NCBI GenBank assembly: GCA_963754445.1 | Contig: CAVWFT010000002.1 | Coordinates: 1,302,001-1,366,000 of the forward strand | Direction: 5' to 3' | DNA length: 64,000 nt | Origin: Bog-473 sp963754445 | Lineage (GTDB): Bacteria > Actinomycetota > Acidimicrobiia > Acidimicrobiales > RAAP-2 | In this document: in pieces, positions 8,446-16,992 of the stretch | Position numbering within the stretch: position 1 is the first letter of the stretch | Layout: every line of letters starts with the position of its first letter | Notes under the pieces: generated by a model | Told to the model about the DNA's origin: nothing | Database searches by the model: none | Seen by the model: the letters and a program-made list of their open reading frames with translations, nothing else | Made by a program: the position numbers and the translations under genes

Positions 8446-9837
8446 ATGAGCAGGAGAATGGGCGTGGGAGCGGGGGCCCTGGCGCTCCTGACCGTCCTCG
8501 TGACCGCGGCTGGAGTTGCCGTGGCTCCGTTGGCCACCGGCGCGTCGTCCGCGATCTCGACTACGAAATTCGGGACGCTTCCCTCACCGTGCGGGAAGGG
8601 ACACGCAAGCGGTTCGACCGACACGGGCGTCACCGACACCTCGATCAACCTGGCGTACGGCGACGACAGGGGATTCTCAGGAATCCCCGGACTCGACCAG
8701 GAAGTTGGCGATGCGGTCAAAGCCATGATCGCCTGGTGCAACGCTCAGGGTGGCATCAGCGGACGCAAAATCGTCGGTGACTATTACGACGCCGCGGTGA
8801 CCAATGTCGGTTCTGTCATGAGTCAGGCATGTAAGAAGGATTTCATGCTGGTCGGCGAGGGCTTTGCCCTTGACGGTGCTGCTGAGCAGACGCGGCTCGC
8901 ATGCAACCTTGCCGCTGTTCCCGGTTTCACCGTCGCACCGGTGGTCGCCAATGCGTATGAGATGTACCAGGCGTCGCCAAACCCGGGGGACTACAGCCCC
9001 GTCTCGAGTGCCTACGAAGCGACAAAACTGTTCGGGAAATCCAAAACTCAGAAGGCAGGGGAGTACAACACCACACTCTCTACTCAGTCGGCCTCCATGG
9101 CGAAAGCCGTCCAGGCCTACACCACCGCCGGCTGGAAGTTCGTGCCCAACTGCCAGTTCCAGGTGAACTACAACGGGGAGGCCAACTACGCCCCATTCGT
9201 CCAAAAGTTGCAAAGCTGTGGCGCTCAAACTGTCTACACAGACGTCGCACCCGGGCCGGTCTTGTACGGGGCCCTCGAAGCGGAGAACCAGATCGGCTAC
9301 AACCCGATCTGGGTAGAGGACTCAGCCTCGTACACCTCGGCGTTCGCCAAGTGGAACACCGAGGGTTTGGGGAACAACACCTATGTACGCCTGTCGTATG
9401 AACCGCTCGAGGCGGCGAAGGTCGTCCCAGCTGTCTCTCAGTACCTCGCGATCGTAAAGAAGTACGGCGGATTGACGTCGCAGCTCGGAGAACAGGCAAC
9501 CTCGTCCTTCCTACTGTGGGCCACCGAGGCCAAGGCATGTGCTTCGACGCTGACCCGGCAGTGCATGATCAATCACCTGGCCATGGTGACGAGCTGGACC
9601 GGCGGTGGACTGAATGCCTCGGGCAACCCGTCGAAGAATCTTCCACCAAACTGCGGGCTCTTGATGAAACTCGATGGGACCAAGTGGGTTCAGGCGTACC
9701 CGAAGAAGCTCGGGACTTTCGATTGCTCGTCGAAGTACATCGTGAAGAACACGGGCCCAGTCGTTGGCACCCCGCTGAATGCCCAGCGCTATGCGACCCA
9801 GTACGCGACCACTTCGGTCATCAAACCTCAGGGATGA
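8446..9837 (+). CDS. Liv-type ABC transporter substrate-binding protein
   Basis: A 463-residue secreted solute-binding protein of the Peripla_BP_6 (Leu/Ile/Val-binding) group. N-terminal signal: positive MSRRMG, hydrophobic core to about residue 30, cleavage near ATGASSA. The mature part has the fold marks IAWCNAQGGISGRKIVGDYYD (allowing for one variable position), then two lobes linked near VQAYTTAGWKFVPNCQF. No lipobox cysteine follows the signal. Several cysteines (CGKGH, QACKKD, RLACN, KACAST, QCMIN, CGLL, FDCSS) could form disulfides. No permease is adjacent; the nearest is at 11878-16992. It belongs to a different subgroup from the three paralogues at 16986, 47976 and 51909, which share a CTQLTEDD motif that is absent here. 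Confidence 0.88.
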   Translation: MSRRMGVGAGALALLTVLVTAAGVAVAPLATGASSAISTTKFGTLPSPCGKGHASGSTDTGVTDTSINLAYGDDRGFSGIPGLDQEVGDAVKAMIAWCNAQGGISGRKIVGDYYDAAVTNVGSVMSQACKKDFMLVGEGFALDGAAEQTRLACNLAAVPGFTVAPVVANAYEMYQASPNPGDYSPVSSAYEATKLFGKSKTQKAGEYNTTLSTQSASMAKAVQAYTTAGWKFVPNCQFQVNYNGEANYAPFVQKLQSCGAQTVYTDVAPGPVLYGALEAENQIGYNPIWVEDSASYTSAFAKWNTEGLGNNTYVRLSYEPLEAAKVVPAVSQYLAIVKKYGGLTSQLGEQATSSFLLWATEAKACASTLTRQCMINHLAMVTSWTGGGLNASGNPSKNLPPNCGLLMKLDGTKWVQAYPKKLGTFDCSSKYIVKNTGPVVGTPLNAQRYATQYATTSVIKPQG

Positions 9838-9844
9838 GCCCAGG

Positions 9845-9873
9845 CTGATCATCCCCTGACGGGATTCGATCAG
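9845..9873 (+). terminator. Possible hairpin after the SBP gene
   Basis: CTGATC pairs with GATCAG across an inner TCCC/GGGA stem with a 5-base loop, 7 bp after the SBP stop. There is no T-run, so it may only be an mRNA 3' stabiliser. The rest of 9874-10103 shows no gene. Confidence 0.3.
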
Positions 9874-10103
9874 GTGGGTATCGAAACGCCATTGACTCGA
9901 TGAGCCAGGTGATGCCCCCCGGCCCGCCACCAGCAAGCGCCACTGGCCACCGTCGGCCGCGGCAACACCCCCTTCGTGGGCTCCGGAGACGGCCTCTACT
10001 TCTTACCGCAAGCGATCCATTCGATCGATCCGTTGCGCGTGCCGCGAGACCTGAGCGCCTCCTCGTCGCGAACAACTTCTGTTCGGGGTTTCGTCGAACT
10101 CCG

Positions 10104-10643
10104 TCAGCCGTGTTCTTCGGGGTCGTTGCCGCTTAGTTTCGGGCGGGCAAAGTCCCCCAACACCCGCTCGAGGGTGCCCGCGAGATCCCGCAACTCATCG
10201 CTCTGCCAGGCTGCGAATGTTTCGGCAATGACGTCGTCAGTTGCGTTGCGGTAGCTCTGGTAAGCCGCGAGTCCGTGCTCCGAAAGACTTACTCGTGCAA
10301 CTCTTCTATCGGTCGCGTCCGGTTGGCGTGTCGCATAGCCGTCGTCGACCAACCGATTGAGTTCTCGACTCACAAGCGGAGGTTCAAGATGGGAATAGCG
10401 GGCGATTTCACCGACGCGTAGCTCGCCGTGCCGGGCCAGCACCGCCATGATTGCGATGCCCGGTCTCGAAACGGTGATCCCAGACCGCTTTTCACGAACC
10501 TTGGCCGCGTCCTTTCCACCGCCGATCTGACCGATCCTTGTGATGGCTTGCTCGATCCTTCTGAGGTCTGCCCGGCGGCGCGTGCCGGGGGCGGACCCCG
10601 CCTGACGGCGAGGTGACTGCGGAGCGCGGGTCTGCAGTGGCAT
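10104..10643 (-). CDS. MarR family transcriptional regulator
   Basis: A 179-residue MarR-type regulator: winged helix RVGEIARYSHLEPPLVSRELNRLV, then wing GYATRQPDATDRRVARVSLS with the D-x-R pair. A basic N-terminal tail of about 30 residues precedes it. It is divergent from an enoyl-CoA hydratase gene, and the 72-bp gap contains a perfect 26-bp palindrome, almost surely its operator. No clear ribosome-binding site precedes the ATG. It probably represses the hydratase and itself, released by an acyl-CoA or carboxylic acid (inference). Confidence 0.88.
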   Translation of the reverse strand: MPLQTRAPQSPRRQAGSAPGTRRRADLRRIEQAITRIGQIGGGKDAAKVREKRSGITVSRPGIAIMAVLARHGELRVGEIARYSHLEPPLVSRELNRLVDDGYATRQPDATDRRVARVSLSEHGLAAYQSYRNATDDVIAETFAAWQSDELRDLAGTLERVLGDFARPKLSGNDPEEHG

Positions 10644-10665
10644 GTCTCGATCTTAACGGATAAAC

Positions 10666-10691
10666 TTAACTTAGTTATATAACTAAGTTAA
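10666..10691. promoter_or_regulatory. 26-bp perfect palindromic operator for MarR / enoyl-CoA hydratase
   Basis: The half-site TTAACTTAGTTAT (10666-10678) is followed directly by its exact reverse complement (10679-10691). It is AT-only apart from two G/C per arm, inside a GC-rich genome, and sits between the two divergent start codons. Sites of this form are typical for MarR dimers. Confidence 0.75.
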
Positions 10692-10715
10692 TGGAATTGG
10701 CGATCGGGGGATTCC

Positions 10716-11519
10716 GTGAGCACTATCGACGTTGAGTACCCGGCGGAAGCCGTCACCCAGATCGTTCTGTCTCGGCCCGAGCGGCTCAACGCCATCAATT
10801 TCGAACTGGTTGGCGAACTTCACACGGCACTAGATGAGATCGCACTTGATGACGCCTGCAAGGTCGTGATTCTGACCGGGCGGGGCCGCGCATTCTGCAG
10901 TGGACTGGACCTCAAAGATTGGGGCGCGCTCCCCGCCATCGGCGAACATCCCCATCGCGTTGCGGGTTCCACGGGTCAGTCGTTCATGTCGTCCCTCATG
11001 GCGCATTTGAAGGCGACGCCGCAGATCGTCATCGCTTCGGTCAATGGGATCGCCTACGGAGGCGGGCTCGCTATGAGCTTGGCGTGCGACCTCCGATACG
11101 GATCGCGTTCGTCCTCTTATTGTTCGGCCTTCATTCGCACCGGACTGACCGGCACCGATATGGGTGTCAGCTACTTCCTTCCACGCCTGGTCGGGGCATC
11201 GCGAGCGTTCGACATGATCGTCACTGGTCGAGCTGTGGAAGCAGCGGAAGCGCATGACCTGGGAATCTTGTCCAGGGTCTTCGAGGACGAGCAGTTGGAA
11301 GAGCAAACCCTGGAAACGGCCAAGGTCGTCGCTGGCTATACCTCAGTCGGCCTCCGGATGACCAAGGAGGCGATGTGGACGAACCTCGACGCCACTGACC
11401 TCACGAGCTGCCTGGCATTGGAGAACAGGAACCAAGACCTCGCTGGTCAAAGTCAAGAGGTCAGGGGCTACATGGGGCGATACCGCAACACCCTCGGGTC
11501 AAGGGCATCATCGTCATGA
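10716..11519 (+). CDS. Enoyl-CoA hydratase/isomerase family protein
   Basis: A 267-residue crotonase-fold protein: GRGRAFCSGLDLKDWG (oxyanion-hole loop, near residues 50-66), GIAYGGGLAMSLACDLRYGS (second oxyanion element, near 108-127) and MGVSYFLPRLVGASRAFDMIVTG. It should act on acyl-CoA thioesters in the cytoplasm as a hydratase, isomerase or related enzyme. The usual second catalytic Glu is not obvious, so the exact reaction is open. GTG start with GGGGG a few bases upstream. It stands alone on its strand and is controlled, by position, by the divergent MarR and the palindrome between them. Confidence 0.88.
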   Translation: MSTIDVEYPAEAVTQIVLSRPERLNAINFELVGELHTALDEIALDDACKVVILTGRGRAFCSGLDLKDWGALPAIGEHPHRVAGSTGQSFMSSLMAHLKATPQIVIASVNGIAYGGGLAMSLACDLRYGSRSSSYCSAFIRTGLTGTDMGVSYFLPRLVGASRAFDMIVTGRAVEAAEAHDLGILSRVFEDEQLEEQTLETAKVVAGYTSVGLRMTKEAMWTNLDATDLTSCLALENRNQDLAGQSQEVRGYMGRYRNTLGSRASSS

Positions 11520-11877
11520 CCCAGTCGGTGTCTCGGGTCGTCGCCGGCAGTATCACTTGAAGCGGTCAAGAGCGAAGGCGTTGTACGGCGTGTGGTTCGG
11601 CGTTGCCTCGATTCCCCACGCACCGTCCTGCTGACCGCGTGAACTGGGACTATATGAACCTATTGACAGCCTCTTGGCGAGTAGATAAACAACGTTATTC
11701 TATTTTGAATCGCTTCAGTTCAATCGGACATGCCCTGCAGGCCGGCCCCAGGGGGGGACCTCGTGCGAGGTGCGGGTCCGGGTTCGGTAGGGCCATGACA
11801 GGTTCCGACAGAGTGACCAACGGGGAGAATGCCGACGCCTGGGCGCGCCGTGTATTGGGTCCGCCACGCAGGCCCGG
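11520..11877. other. Intergenic region upstream of the transporter operon
   Basis: No protein-like frame. The only signal I can support is the promoter and dyad at 11663-11698; about 180 bp between it and the first start codon would be a long 5' leader with no structure I recognise. Confidence 0.5.
11663..11698 (+). promoter_or_regulatory. Transporter operon promoter with dyad (site B)
   Basis: A consensus -35 TTGACA (11663-11668) is followed after 17 bp by TAAACA. The -10 region is covered by TAAAC-AAC-GTTAT (11686-11698), related to the dyads at 8328-8340 and 30643-30655. Confidence 0.45.
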
Positions 11878-14121
11878 GTGCTCATGGATCCGGTGAGCCC
11901 AAATGGCCAGACGCCTCGGCGATCAACGGTCGAGGGAGCAGTAGACGGCGGCACCATCGCCGCCGCGGTCCTCGAGATGGATGAGCGACGCCGGACCGAG
12001 GAGCCTGACAAGGAGCCGGTGATTTTCGCCGACGATCTTCTTCCGGGAGTCACTGCGGAGTCGATGACCCTTCGCCAGGGCCTCCAGGTCGGAGGCAGCG
12101 CAACCCTGATCATCCTGGTGCTTCTCTCTTCGTTGGATCAGCTATCGAGCGCCGGGCTGAGCGTCCTCGCTCCCAACATCCGAGACACCCTCCACGTGAG
12201 TAATGGAGCGATCGTGTTCATTGCTTCGTCAGCCGGTGGGTTCTTGGTTCTTGGTGCCCTCCCAATGGGCTGGCTTGCCGACAGATACCGCCGCGCCCCG
12301 ATCATTGCGTGGGCAAGCTTGGTATTCGGCGCGATGTTGGCCGTCACCGGGCTTGCGGTAAATGCGTTCATGCTTTTCTGGACGCAACTCGGAGCCGGAG
12401 TATCAAAGGCGAACACAATCTCTGTGCAATGGTCTCTCATCGCCGATCAGTACCCCATCGGCGTGCGGGGGCGCATCAGCGCCGCGCTGAACTTCGGTAC
12501 GCAGTCAGCGAGCGCTCTCAGCCCTGTCCTCATGGCGGGTATCGCCACGTTGGCCGGCGGTGCGGCGGGCTGGCGCTGGTCCTTTATCGCACTGTCTGTA
12601 CCGGTCGTCATCGTCGCTTTGTTCGCGTTCCGACTTCCCGAACCCATTCGGGGTCAGTTCGAGAAAACGAGCGTTCTGGGGACTGTCATTGACGACGACG
12701 ATCCGGCTCCCATTTCAATCGAGGCTGCCTTTGCTCGGATTCGGCGGGTCAGGACTTTGATGCTGGCGATCATCGGCTTCGCTGCGTTGGGATTCTGTCT
12801 CTTCACGGGTCCCGTGCTTGCCAACCTGTTTCTGCAGCAGCACTACCACCTCGACACCTTCTATCGAGGGTTGGTGGCCACGATCGGAGCTTCATGCGCA
12901 CTTCTGATCTTGCCGACGGCAGGCCGCCGCTACGACAAGCTCTATCGAAGCGATCCATCCAAAGCGGTCGCGATGTTGGGGCTCGCAATCATCCCCGCCG
13001 CCGTTCTCACTCCTATTCAGTATTTCATGCCGAATTGGGAGCTCTACACGCTTGTCGGCGTACCGCAGGTCGTCTTGTTTGCTGCCGCTTTCACGATGTG
13101 TGGGCCCGTGTTCCAGTCCGTTCTCCCGTACCGCCTGCGTGGACTGGGAAGTGCCCTCGGGGCCATCTACATCTTCTTCATCGGAGCAACGGGCGGCGCC
13201 CTGATCGCGGCCTTCCTGATCAACCAATTCAACGCCCGCGTTGCTGTGATTGCCATCACGGTGCCAGCAACGCTCCTGGGAGGGTTGTTCATCCTCCGCA
13301 GTTCGCGTTCGATCCGCCAAGACCTCTCCCTGGTCGTCGCCGAACTCCAGGAGGAGATGGCTGAGCACGAGCGTCAGGCTCAAGAACCCGGCCGAATCCC
13401 GGTCCTGCAAGTGAACAACATCGACTTTTCCTACGGGAATGTCCAAGTCCTCCACGATGTCGGCTTCGAGGTCTACCGCGGCGAGGTCCTCGCGCTGCTC
13501 GGAACGAACGGAGCAGGAAAGTCGTCCATCCTGCGAGTGATCGCGGGACTTGGCACCGCCTCGCGGGGCGTGGTTCGTCTCAACGGTCGGACGATCACCT
13601 ATGTTTCGCCGGAGAACCGAGCGAAGCTCGGAATTCACATGCTTCCTGGCGGAAAGTCGGTCTTTTCCTCCATGACGGTGGCGCAGAACCTGGAGATGGG
13701 CGCCTACGTGTACAGGAAGGATCCGGCGGATAGGCAGCGTCGAACTGACCGGGTGCTGGAGTTGTTCCCGGACCTGGCGGCAAAGCTCTCCGACCGAGCG
13801 GATTCCCTATCGGGCGGACAGCAGCAAATGCTCGGTCTCGCGCGAGCCCTGCTTCACGATCCAGAAATCCTCCTCATTGATGAGCTGTCTCTCGGGCTCG
13901 CACCGGTAATCGTCCAGGAACTACTCGGGATCCTGGAGCGGCTGAGTGACGAGGGACTCACCATCGTCATCGTCGAGCAGTCGATTGACATTGCCCTGTC
14001 CATCGCTGATCGGGCCGTGTTCATGGAAAAAGGTGAGGTTCGTTTCGAAGGCCAAGCCCAGGACCTCATTGATCGCGATGATCTGCTCCGAGCAGTGTTC
14101 CTGGGCAAAGGCGGCGGCTGA
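11878..14121 (+). CDS. MFS transporter - LivF-type ABC ATPase fusion
   Basis: One 747-residue chain. Residues ~60-470 are a major facilitator superfamily membrane domain: about 12 hydrophobic segments, the loop MGWLADRYRRAP after TM2, and GVRGRISAALNFG. Residues ~505-747 are an ABC ATPase of the LivF type: Walker A GTNGAGKS near 541-548, LPGGKSVF in place of the LivF VPEGR loop, signature LSGGQQQ near 644 and Walker B ILLIDE near 664. LivF normally stands alone and pairs with LivHMG; here it hangs on an MFS carrier. GTG start at 11878; an ATG at 11884 is equally possible. Three bp downstream begins a LivH-LivM-LivG fusion, so the two chains together hold a full Liv importer plus an MFS module. 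Confidence 0.9.
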   Translation: MLMDPVSPNGQTPRRSTVEGAVDGGTIAAAVLEMDERRRTEEPDKEPVIFADDLLPGVTAESMTLRQGLQVGGSATLIILVLLSSLDQLSSAGLSVLAPNIRDTLHVSNGAIVFIASSAGGFLVLGALPMGWLADRYRRAPIIAWASLVFGAMLAVTGLAVNAFMLFWTQLGAGVSKANTISVQWSLIADQYPIGVRGRISAALNFGTQSASALSPVLMAGIATLAGGAAGWRWSFIALSVPVVIVALFAFRLPEPIRGQFEKTSVLGTVIDDDDPAPISIEAAFARIRRVRTLMLAIIGFAALGFCLFTGPVLANLFLQQHYHLDTFYRGLVATIGASCALLILPTAGRRYDKLYRSDPSKAVAMLGLAIIPAAVLTPIQYFMPNWELYTLVGVPQVVLFAAAFTMCGPVFQSVLPYRLRGLGSALGAIYIFFIGATGGALIAAFLINQFNARVAVIAITVPATLLGGLFILRSSRSIRQDLSLVVAELQEEMAEHERQAQEPGRIPVLQVNNIDFSYGNVQVLHDVGFEVYRGEVLALLGTNGAGKSSILRVIAGLGTASRGVVRLNGRTITYVSPENRAKLGIHMLPGGKSVFSSMTVAQNLEMGAYVYRKDPADRQRRTDRVLELFPDLAAKLSDRADSLSGGQQQMLGLARALLHDPEILLIDELSLGLAPVIVQELLGILERLSDEGLTIVIVEQSIDIALSIADRAVFMEKGEVRFEGQAQDLIDRDDLLRAVFLGKGGG

Positions 14122-14124
14122 GAC

Positions 14125-16992
14125 GTGGGCGTCGTGACGCAGGTTGGGTTCAACGGAGTCGTGTCGGGCCTCATTGTGGGGCTGCTCGCAATGGGCATCG
14201 TTTTGGTGTATCGGGCGACGCGAGTCCTGAATTTCGCCGTCGGAAACATCGGACTCATCGGCGCGACGTTGCTCTCCGTTCTTGTCGTGCGCTATCACGT
14301 GCCTTTCTGGATAGCCGCGCCGATCGCCTTGATCGTCGGGACCCTCTTCGCGGTGCTCGTCGAGGTCGCCGTGATCCGACGCTTGTTCAATTCCCCTCGT
14401 GTGATCGTCCTCGTCGCCACCATTGGCATTGCCGAGTTCGCGCTTGCCGTTGCCTCGGCATTCCCTAGTACTGGTTCGACGTACGTCGGCTTCCCCGTCG
14501 CGGTGTCTGGGACCTGGACGATTGCGGGCATCCAAGTCACCGGTGCGCAGGTGTCGACCCTGGTCGTCGTCCCAATCGTCGGAATCGCCCTGGCCTGGTT
14601 CCTCAACCGGACAACGGTCGGGAGGACGGTTCAAGCCTCTTCGGACAACCCCGACCTTGCTCGACTCTCGGCAATCAGCCCCAAGCTGGTGTCAACCCTT
14701 GTCTGGGCGATCGCCGGTCTGGTGGGCACCATTGCACTGATTCTCGTTGCCGGTCAGGGCCTCTCCGCTTCTCAGATCGCCCAACTCGGCCCCGACACGC
14801 TGGCTCAGGCCCTCGTGGCCGCGGTGATCGCCGGATTGCGGTCGTTCCCTCGTGCTCTGATGGCGGGAGTAGCCATTGGGATTCTCAGTTCCATCCTCAA
14901 TTACAACTTCATCGATCAACCGGGTTTGATCGATTTCTTCCTGTTCGTTGCCGTGCTCATCGCAGTCTGGTTCCAGAGTCGCCACGCCGATCCCGATCTA
15001 CAGACGTATCCGACCGCACCAAAGGGAAGAGTCATACCCGAATACCTGAAGCGGGTGTGGTGGCTGCGCTACTTGGACAAGTGCGCGTACGCGCTCATCG
15101 GTGGGGTCGCGCTGGTGCTACCACTCATCATTACGGCGCCCTCCCGCAATCTCCTTTACGCCACCATCCTGGCGTATGCGATCTGCGCGACCTCCTTGAC
15201 CGTTCTCACCGGATGGTCTGGCCTCTTGTCGTTGGGACAAATGGCGTTCGCTGGCCTCGGAGCACTCATCGCAGCTGCTCTGACTAATGGTGTGCACGTG
15301 GACGTCGGATTCTCGGGAATCATTTCGTTTCACCTGTTACTGCATCCAATGCCATTTGCCGTCTCCATCATCATTGCCACGGCTTGCATGGCCACCTTTG
15401 CGACGATAGTTGGACTCAGTGCGTTGCGGGTGCGTGGCATGCTTCTGGCCGTCTCGACGTTCGCTCTCGCGATTGCGGCGGAGAACTTCTTCTACAACAT
15501 GCCGTTCATATCGAACGGGCAGTCAGGATCCGTGCCATTTGTCAGAGGGAACGTATTCGGTCTCAATCTGACATCGCAACGGACCTACTACTACGTGGTT
15601 CTCGTAGTACTGGCAATCGTTCTGCTCGCCTTGAACCGCCTTCGCAGGTCTGGAGTCGGTCGAGCGATGATCGGTGTACGCGACAACCCCGACGTCGCCG
15701 CCAGCTACACCGTGTCCCCTCGTGGCGTACGACTCAAGGCATTTGCGCTGGCCGGAGCGCTTGCCGGACTTGGCGGAGCGCTCTTGGCAGGCTCCATTGA
15801 GTCCGTGCCCTATGGGCAAGAGTTCTTTCTGGTCAATGACTCTCTCGTGCTCGTATCCATCGTTGTGATTGGTGGTCTCGGGTCTACGGGCGGTGCCATC
15901 GTCGGAGCACTATGGGTCATAGGCCTCCCTGCCTTTTTCCCGAACAACGACCTCGTTCCACTTCTGACCTCGAGCGTGGGTTTGCTCGTGATACTGCTGT
16001 ATTTCCCTGGTGGGTTCGCCCAGATCGGTGCAGCGATCCGAAATGCACTGATTGCGCTCGCTGAGAAGAGGATCGGACCGCCACCGGCGAAGCACACGTC
16101 TGGCACACCGCCGCTCATACGCCAGCACCACGCCGGCGTTTCCGCGGCCCCCGGTGCGGAGGAGCTGGCCCTCGCGTTGAGAACCGAGGGCTTGAGCGTG
16201 CGGTTCGGAGGAAATCGTGCATTGCACGAGGCTTCCGTGGTCGTGCGTCCTCGCGAGGTTGTGGCACTGATCGGAGCGAACGGTGCCGGCAAGTCGACAC
16301 TGATCAATGCAGTCGGTGGCTTCGTCGCCGCGAGCGGAGCCGTTGAGCTCTTTGGCCAGGATCTATCCCATGCAAGCGTGGTCTCTCGTGCCAGAGCGGG
16401 GCTCGGTCGTACATTCCAAGGGGCAGGTTTGTTCCCCGAACTCACGGTCCGAGAAACCGTACAGTTGGCGCTCGAGGCCAGAGGTCGGACCGGGCTTCTG
16501 AGCGTCGCGCTTTGCCTTCCCTCTGGGTCTCGCAAAGAGCGCAAAAACCATACTGACGCCTCCGAACTCATCGATTTCCTTGGCCTCGGGCGCTATGCCG
16601 ACCGATACATCGCCGAGCTGTCGACTGGGACGCGGAGGATCGTCGAGCTCGCTGGGCTGCTCGCAATGGGTGCTCGAATGCTCTGCCTAGACGAGCCCAC
16701 AGCGGGCGTCGCGCAGCGCGAGGCAGATGCCTTCGGTCCTCTGATCCTCGATCTCCGAAAGGAGCTCGAGGCTTCCATGCTCGTCGTCGAACACGACATA
16801 TCCCTTCTTATGGCGATCAGCGATCGCGTCTATTGCCTGGAGACGGGGACTGTCATCGCAGAGGGTACTCCCGACGAAATCCGCAATGACGGTGCAGTCA
16901 TCGCGAGTTATCTCGGAACGGACGAACGGGTCTTGAGATCGAAGCGGGTTGAAAAGCAGCAAGAAATCCAACAAGCGAGGAGCACATGTTGA
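14125..16992 (+). CDS. LivH-LivM-LivG fusion (branched-chain-type ABC importer)
   Basis: A 955-residue triple fusion. Residues ~1-290 are LivH-like permease (IVLVYRATRVLNFAVGNIG; NPDLARLSAISPK). Residues ~310-640 are LivM-like permease (TGWSGLLSLGQMAFAGLGAL; GVRDNPDVAASY). Residues ~685-940 are a LivG ATPase: Walker A GANGAGKST at 717-725, LGRTFQGAGLFPELTVRE, signature LSTGTRR near 832, Walker B MLCLDEP near 852 and the switch EHD. Together with the LivF domain of the preceding gene it would make a complete inner-membrane importer from two chains. GTG start 3 bp after the previous stop; the SBP gene overlaps its 3' end by 7 bp. Confidence 0.92.
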   Translation: MGVVTQVGFNGVVSGLIVGLLAMGIVLVYRATRVLNFAVGNIGLIGATLLSVLVVRYHVPFWIAAPIALIVGTLFAVLVEVAVIRRLFNSPRVIVLVATIGIAEFALAVASAFPSTGSTYVGFPVAVSGTWTIAGIQVTGAQVSTLVVVPIVGIALAWFLNRTTVGRTVQASSDNPDLARLSAISPKLVSTLVWAIAGLVGTIALILVAGQGLSASQIAQLGPDTLAQALVAAVIAGLRSFPRALMAGVAIGILSSILNYNFIDQPGLIDFFLFVAVLIAVWFQSRHADPDLQTYPTAPKGRVIPEYLKRVWWLRYLDKCAYALIGGVALVLPLIITAPSRNLLYATILAYAICATSLTVLTGWSGLLSLGQMAFAGLGALIAAALTNGVHVDVGFSGIISFHLLLHPMPFAVSIIIATACMATFATIVGLSALRVRGMLLAVSTFALAIAAENFFYNMPFISNGQSGSVPFVRGNVFGLNLTSQRTYYYVVLVVLAIVLLALNRLRRSGVGRAMIGVRDNPDVAASYTVSPRGVRLKAFALAGALAGLGGALLAGSIESVPYGQEFFLVNDSLVLVSIVVIGGLGSTGGAIVGALWVIGLPAFFPNNDLVPLLTSSVGLLVILLYFPGGFAQIGAAIRNALIALAEKRIGPPPAKHTSGTPPLIRQHHAGVSAAPGAEELALALRTEGLSVRFGGNRALHEASVVVRPREVVALIGANGAGKSTLINAVGGFVAASGAVELFGQDLSHASVVSRARAGLGRTFQGAGLFPELTVRETVQLALEARGRTGLLSVALCLPSGSRKERKNHTDASELIDFLGLGRYADRYIAELSTGTRRIVELAGLLAMGARMLCLDEPTAGVAQREADAFGPLILDLRKELEASMLVVEHDISLLMAISDRVYCLETGTVIAEGTPDEIRNDGAVIASYLGTDERVLRSKRVEKQQEIQQARSTC

